Shown here in pieces: positions 60,715 to 64,000 of a stretch of DNA of 64,000 bases. The translations under genes and the position numbers were made by a program. Source of the DNA: Saprospirales bacterium (GTDB lineage: Bacteria > Bacteroidota > Bacteroidia > Chitinophagales > Saprospiraceae); assembly GCA_002698985.1 (NCBI GenBank), contig PAAY01000020.1, positions 58,424-122,423 of the forward strand. Reading direction: 5' to 3'. The notes beneath the pieces were generated by a model. The model did not search any database, was not told the origin of the DNA, and was given only the letters and a program-made list of their open reading frames with translations. Position 1 is the first letter of the stretch. Each line of letters opens with the position of its first letter.

Positions 60715-61599
60715 ATGAAACCAATACCCGCTTCCGAACTCGTCATCAATGCCGATGGCAGTGTTTACCACCTCAACCTGCGTCCGGAGCAGATTGCCCA
60801 CACCGTTTTCCTGGTCGGTGACCCCGGCCGGGTGCCACGGGTGTCCCGCCATTTCGACAGCATAGAGCACCAGGTGCAGCGCCGGGAGTTTGTGACACAC
60901 ACCGGCACCCTGGCCGGCAAAAGGCTCAGCGTGCTGTCCACCGGCATCGGTACCGACAACATCGACATCGTGCTCAACGAGCTGGATGCCCTGGTCAACA
61001 TAGACTTCGAGACCCGCACTATCAAAGAGCAACTTACCTCTCTCAAGCTCATCCGCCTGGGCACCTCCGGCTGCCTGGCTGCCGACATTCCGGTGGGCAG
61101 CATCGTGGTTTCAGCTTATGGCATCGGGCTCGACAACCTGGCGAGTTATTACCAGCGCACTGTTTCCGACGATGAAAAAAACATGGAAAAGGAATTCGAA
61201 GAATTTGCCCGTTCCGTCGGGGTGGATTTGCGGGTTTATGCAGCCCGGGGCAGCGAGCAGTTGCTGAAGGTATTCAATGCACACCGGGCCGGCATCACCC
61301 TAACCTGCCCTGGATTTTATGGACCCCAGGGCCGCAACCTGCGCCTCAGGAGCATCTACAAGCCCCGCTTTTTTGACGAAGTCGGAAAATTCAACCACAG
61401 CGGTTTCGGCATCACCAATTTCGAGATGGAAACCTCGGCCATCTTCGCCCTTGCCGGCATGCTGGGTCACCAGGCCCTCAGTTGCAACGCCATCCTGGCC
61501 AACCGGCTGCGAAAGGAGTTCGCCGAAGACCCGGCAGCCGTCGTCAACAACCTGATCGAAAAAATATTGGAAACCGTGGCCGCTTCGGAGGAATTCTGA
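60715..61599 (+). CDS. Nucleoside phosphorylase (uridine phosphorylase-like)
   Basis: 294 residues from ATG 60715; alternative starts at ATG 60697 or TTG 60682. PNP/UDP phosphorylase: TVFLVGDPGRVPRVSRHF, LSTGIGTDNIDIVLNEL, LGTSGCLAADIPVGSIVVS, and MNFEMETSAIF-type substrate motif (FEMETSAIFALAGML). Catalyses phosphorolysis of a nucleoside, in salvage. Divergent from arsC-like. Confidence 0.88.
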   Translation: MKPIPASELVINADGSVYHLNLRPEQIAHTVFLVGDPGRVPRVSRHFDSIEHQVQRREFVTHTGTLAGKRLSVLSTGIGTDNIDIVLNELDALVNIDFETRTIKEQLTSLKLIRLGTSGCLAADIPVGSIVVSAYGIGLDNLASYYQRTVSDDEKNMEKEFEEFARSVGVDLRVYAARGSEQLLKVFNAHRAGITLTCPGFYGPQGRNLRLRSIYKPRFFDEVGKFNHSGFGITNFEMETSAIFALAGMLGHQALSCNAILANRLRKEFAEDPAAVVNNLIEKILETVAASEEF

Positions 61600-61601
61600 G
61601 C

Positions 61602-61631
61602 TTGAATTTGTCAGCAGCTAGAGTACTTTTG
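61602..61631 (+). promoter_or_regulatory. Promoter upstream of the aminotransferase
   Basis: TTG at 61602-61604, 19-bp spacer, TACTTTTG at 61624-61631. It is 170 bp before the aminotransferase ATG, so the 5' leader would contain the repeats and palindrome at 61708-61754. Confidence 0.7.
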
Positions 61632-61707
61632 CGGCTATTGTTTTGAAAATCTGTGTCCATTGAACGGAAGCCCGTTTTGCCGAAGGGAGAAATTGTTGAA
61701 TTGTTGA

Positions 61708-61754
61708 GCCCAAACCCCTCTAAACCTCTCTCAACCTCCCGACGAATGTCGGGA
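61708..61754. repeat. CCTCTCTAAACC words ending in a perfect palindrome
   Basis: AACCCCTCTAAACCTCTCTCAACC words followed by TCCCGAC-GAAT-GTCGGGA (61737-61754), 7-bp perfect arms. The repeat word ATCAACC continues after it, so the palindrome again looks inserted in a repeat. Confidence 0.75.
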
Positions 61755-61800
61755 TCAACCTTCCCACAATGGACACCTTACCGTTAAAAACCAGACCGCA

Positions 61801-63009
61801 ATGTCGAGCACAGTCAGCCCTCATTTATCCCGATTGGTTCAAAACATGCAGGAATCGTCCACCCTGCGCATGGCCCAGTTGAGCCGTGACCTTTCAGCGC
61901 AGGGGCACCACGTCATCAACCTCAGCATTGGTGAGCCGGATTTCACCACGCCAAAGCACATTTGCGAAGCAGCAAAAAAAGCGCTGGACGAGGGCTACAC
62001 CAAATACACCCCCGTGCCCGGCCTGCCCGAACTGCGCCAGGCCATCGTTACGAAGTTCAAAAGGGACAACGACCTGGAATTTGACATCAACCAGATCGTG
62101 GTTTCCAACGGGGCCAAACAGACCATCGCCAACCTCTCGCTGGCCCTGCTGGACCCCGGCGATGAGGCCATCCTCTTCTCACCTTACTGGGTCAGTTATT
62201 TCGAGATCGTCAGAATGACCGGCGCCACGCCTGTGCCCGTGTATGCCGGGGTGGAGCAGGATTTCAAAGTGCAGCCCGATCAGTTGGAAGCGGCCATTAC
62301 GGACAAAACCCGCTTCGTGCTTTTCTCCTCGCCTTGCAATCCGACGGGGTCCGTTTACACGCGGGAAGAGCTGGAAGCCCTGGCAGCAGTGGTGGCCCGC
62401 CACGAGGGTGTTTACATCATTTCCGACGAGATTTACGAATACATCAACTTCACCGACCGCCATGTGAGCATCGGCAGCCTTCCTTCGGTAAAAGACCGCA
62501 CCATCACCGTCAATGGTTTTGCCAAAGGCTTTGCCATGACCGGCTGGCGACTGGGCTACATGGGTGCACCTCCGGAAATTGCCAAAGCATGCGCTAAGAT
62601 TCAGGGGCAGTTCACTTCAGGTGCTTCGGCCTTCGGCCAAAAGGCTGCGGCTCATGCCCTGCTGTCCGACCTGGGCCCCACCCGGGAGATGTGCGCCGCA
62701 TTCCGCCACCGGCGGGAGGTATGTTATGAGCTGTTGTCGAAGATAGAAGGCATGAAGGTCAACTACCCGCAGGGGGCCTTCTACTTCTTCCCGGACATCA
62801 GTGCTTTCTTCGGAAAAACGGACGGTGAAACGGTCATCGAAAATTCCGACGATTTCTGTGAGTACCTGCTGCACAATGCCCATGTGGGCACGGTGGCTGG
62901 TACGGGCTTTGGCGCACCCAACTGCTTCCGGCTGTCTTATGCGGCCTCCGAGGAGGAGTTGCGGGAGGCCATCGAGCGCATCGGCAATGCGCTGGCCAGG
63001 CTGAAGTGA
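61801..63009 (+). CDS. Class I/II pyridoxal-phosphate aminotransferase (aspartate aminotransferase-like)
   Basis: 402 residues. SIGEPDFTTPKHICEAA, YTPVPGLPELRQAI, PSNPTG-type PCNPTG, and the PLP lysine region NGFAKGFAMTGWRLGYMG (K in AKGFAMTGWR). C-terminal FRLSYAASEEELREAIERI carries the substrate Arg. Type I-alpha aspartate aminotransferase-like; it interconverts aspartate and oxaloacetate or related pairs. Confidence 0.92.
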   Translation: MSSTVSPHLSRLVQNMQESSTLRMAQLSRDLSAQGHHVINLSIGEPDFTTPKHICEAAKKALDEGYTKYTPVPGLPELRQAIVTKFKRDNDLEFDINQIVVSNGAKQTIANLSLALLDPGDEAILFSPYWVSYFEIVRMTGATPVPVYAGVEQDFKVQPDQLEAAITDKTRFVLFSSPCNPTGSVYTREELEALAAVVARHEGVYIISDEIYEYINFTDRHVSIGSLPSVKDRTITVNGFAKGFAMTGWRLGYMGAPPEIAKACAKIQGQFTSGASAFGQKAAAHALLSDLGPTREMCAAFRHRREVCYELLSKIEGMKVNYPQGAFYFFPDISAFFGKTDGETVIENSDDFCEYLLHNAHVGTVAGTGFGAPNCFRLSYAASEEELREAIERIGNALARLK

Positions 63010-63086
63010 GCCCACTCTTTTTACCTCGCTTCGCAATACCTTTTCCGTGATTGAACGCTGGGTTCCGAACCCTGCCAGCGTTCAAT

Positions 63087-63758
63087 TTACTTTACTATTT
63101 CCCTCGCTTCGCAATAGGCGTTGGCGTGGTTTTCCAGCAGGCTTTGGAGGTCGTCCATGGCTGCCTGCAGCAGCGGCGGATGGCCGGAGAAATCGAAAAA
63201 CACCGCCAGGAAATACTCCGTAGCTTCCGTGACCATGGTTCGCTGGCTGTCGCTGGTGGGGCTTCCGAAAGTGCCCGTGTCATCCCTCAGCACCGGCAAG
63301 CCTTCTATGTTCAGCGCTCCCCGGCCAATGGCCTCGTAAGGCTCGTCGGCCTGGCCCCTGCCCAATGTCACGGCTCCGTTGATCTTCTCCGCATCGTATC
63401 CACCGATGGAATACCCGCTGGTGATGGAAACCAGGTTCAGGGCATCCACCACGTTGTTGACCCGGTAGAGGCCTTTGCCCTGCACCACTCTCCGCAACAG
63501 CGCCTCTGCCGACGGCCGGTAGCGGCTGGGGTCTTTGCCGAGTGCCTTGTAAGCCTTGCGGGTGGCGGCAATGGCGGGCAGGTCGTGGATTCTCTCAAGT
63601 GTGAGCTTGTTTTGAATGGCGCCTATCCTTCGGGCAATGTCAATAATTTCGGCTTCCGAGCTGTCGGTAACATCCACCTCAAACAGCCCGACACCCAGTG
63701 CCACCGGCAGCTCCAGCTTTTTTATCTCTTCGGAAAATGAGAATACGGGAAGATCCAT
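63087..63758 (-). CDS. B3/B4 tRNA-binding-domain protein
   Basis: 223 residues. B3/4 domain of phenylalanyl-tRNA synthetase beta as a stand-alone protein: IQNKLTLERIHDLPAIAATR, YKALGKDPSRYRPSAEALLR, LYRVNNVVDALNLVSITSGY and GEADEP-type YEAIGRG. Such freestanding domains may act in trans-editing of mischarged tRNA (inference); the target is unknown. The 11-mer CGCTTCGCAA lies inside its 3' end and again just outside. Confidence 0.88.
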   Translation of the reverse strand: MDLPVFSFSEEIKKLELPVALGVGLFEVDVTDSSEAEIIDIARRIGAIQNKLTLERIHDLPAIAATRKAYKALGKDPSRYRPSAEALLRRVVQGKGLYRVNNVVDALNLVSITSGYSIGGYDAEKINGAVTLGRGQADEPYEAIGRGALNIEGLPVLRDDTGTFGSPTSDSQRTMVTEATEYFLAVFFDFSGHPPLLQAAMDDLQSLLENHANAYCEAREIVK

Positions 63759-64000
63759 TTTTAGTCTGTCTTTGATTCAGCCCGCAAAATCGGATAATTG
63801 AGGGGAGTGGTGGATAATAAATGTCATCGCGTACCGGCGATCTCCAGATCGCCGATAACAAAACGGACATTAAGAGCCTGTTTAAATTCCCATCACTTGG
63901 CTGCAAGTGGCCAATTTTATCCTGCACTTCGTTAAATTTTTCGCCGGATTACCCGTATCCGCCTGCAAAATTTGCCTCGTTCAGAATAAAATTTGCTCAC
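63759..64000. other. Edge region, no gene seen
   Basis: Contains a perfect palindrome CGGCGATCT-CC-AGATCGCCG at 63835-63854, and A/T-rich sequence to the edge. Nothing coding is supported; it may continue into a feature outside. Confidence 0.5.

Overview
The window is a chromosomal segment of a Bacteroidota bacterium, most likely from the Saprospiria (Lewinella/Haliscomenobacter-like). This rests on several clade-typical signs: secreted proteins with type IX secretion (T9SS) type A or gliding-type C-terminal domains, the gene order rpmB-rpmG-DUF4295-ftsY, the order parA-parB-DUF5683, a PorE-like OmpA lipoprotein, and promoters of the Bacteroidota form TTG-N19-TAnnTTTG. The assignment below phylum level is inference. 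No phage, insertion sequence, CRISPR array or rRNA operon was seen.

Layout. 0-3 kb: an exopolysaccharide export pair, tyrosine autokinase (cut by the window edge) and Wza-like lipoprotein. 3.5-13 kb: a potassium channel with a zinc ribbon, a large secreted zinc metalloprotease, a small membrane protein, an MNT-HEPN toxin-antitoxin pair, an AAA+ ATPase divergent from an unknown membrane protein, a DUF1684 protein and a metal/cobalamin-receptor-like protein. 13-17 kb: a T9SS-exported subtilase, tRNA-Arg, and the ribosomal protein/SRP receptor cluster. 17.5-28 kb: phosphatase, GT39 glycosyltransferase, sugar isomerase, acetyltransferase, PHP phosphoesterase, amidohydrolase, MobA-like transferase, cyclase. 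27-37 kb: a surface-polysaccharide stretch (two GT2 enzymes, FkbM methyltransferase, sulfotransferase, flippase) with a 1588-residue secreted M43 protease; part of it is clearly lower in G+C. 37-48 kb: amidohydrolase, chromosome partitioning, UPF0173 hydrolase, PorE-like protein, two unknown proteins. 47.7-48.05 kb: a probable structured noncoding RNA with its own promoter and terminator. 49-56.4 kb: tRNA-Leu, an atypical response regulator and a complete phosphate-uptake locus (porin, pstSCAB, phoU). 56.4-64 kb: a T9SS protein, tandem repeats, hemF, arsC-like, nucleoside phosphorylase, aminotransferase and a B3/B4-domain protein.

The most unusual property is intergenic. Almost every long gap is filled with degenerate short-word repeats of a few families, often with perfect palindromes set into them. 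Separately, an 11-mer TTGCGNAGCGA recurs at least 17 times, mostly inside genes and in several reading frames, and two tandem arrays consist of small inverted repeats whose arms differ in sequence but stay complementary around a GNA trinucleotide. GC-GNA-GC is a known exceptionally stable DNA mini-hairpin, so these may be one dispersed class of structure-forming element.

All functional calls are from motif reading alone; no database search was run.
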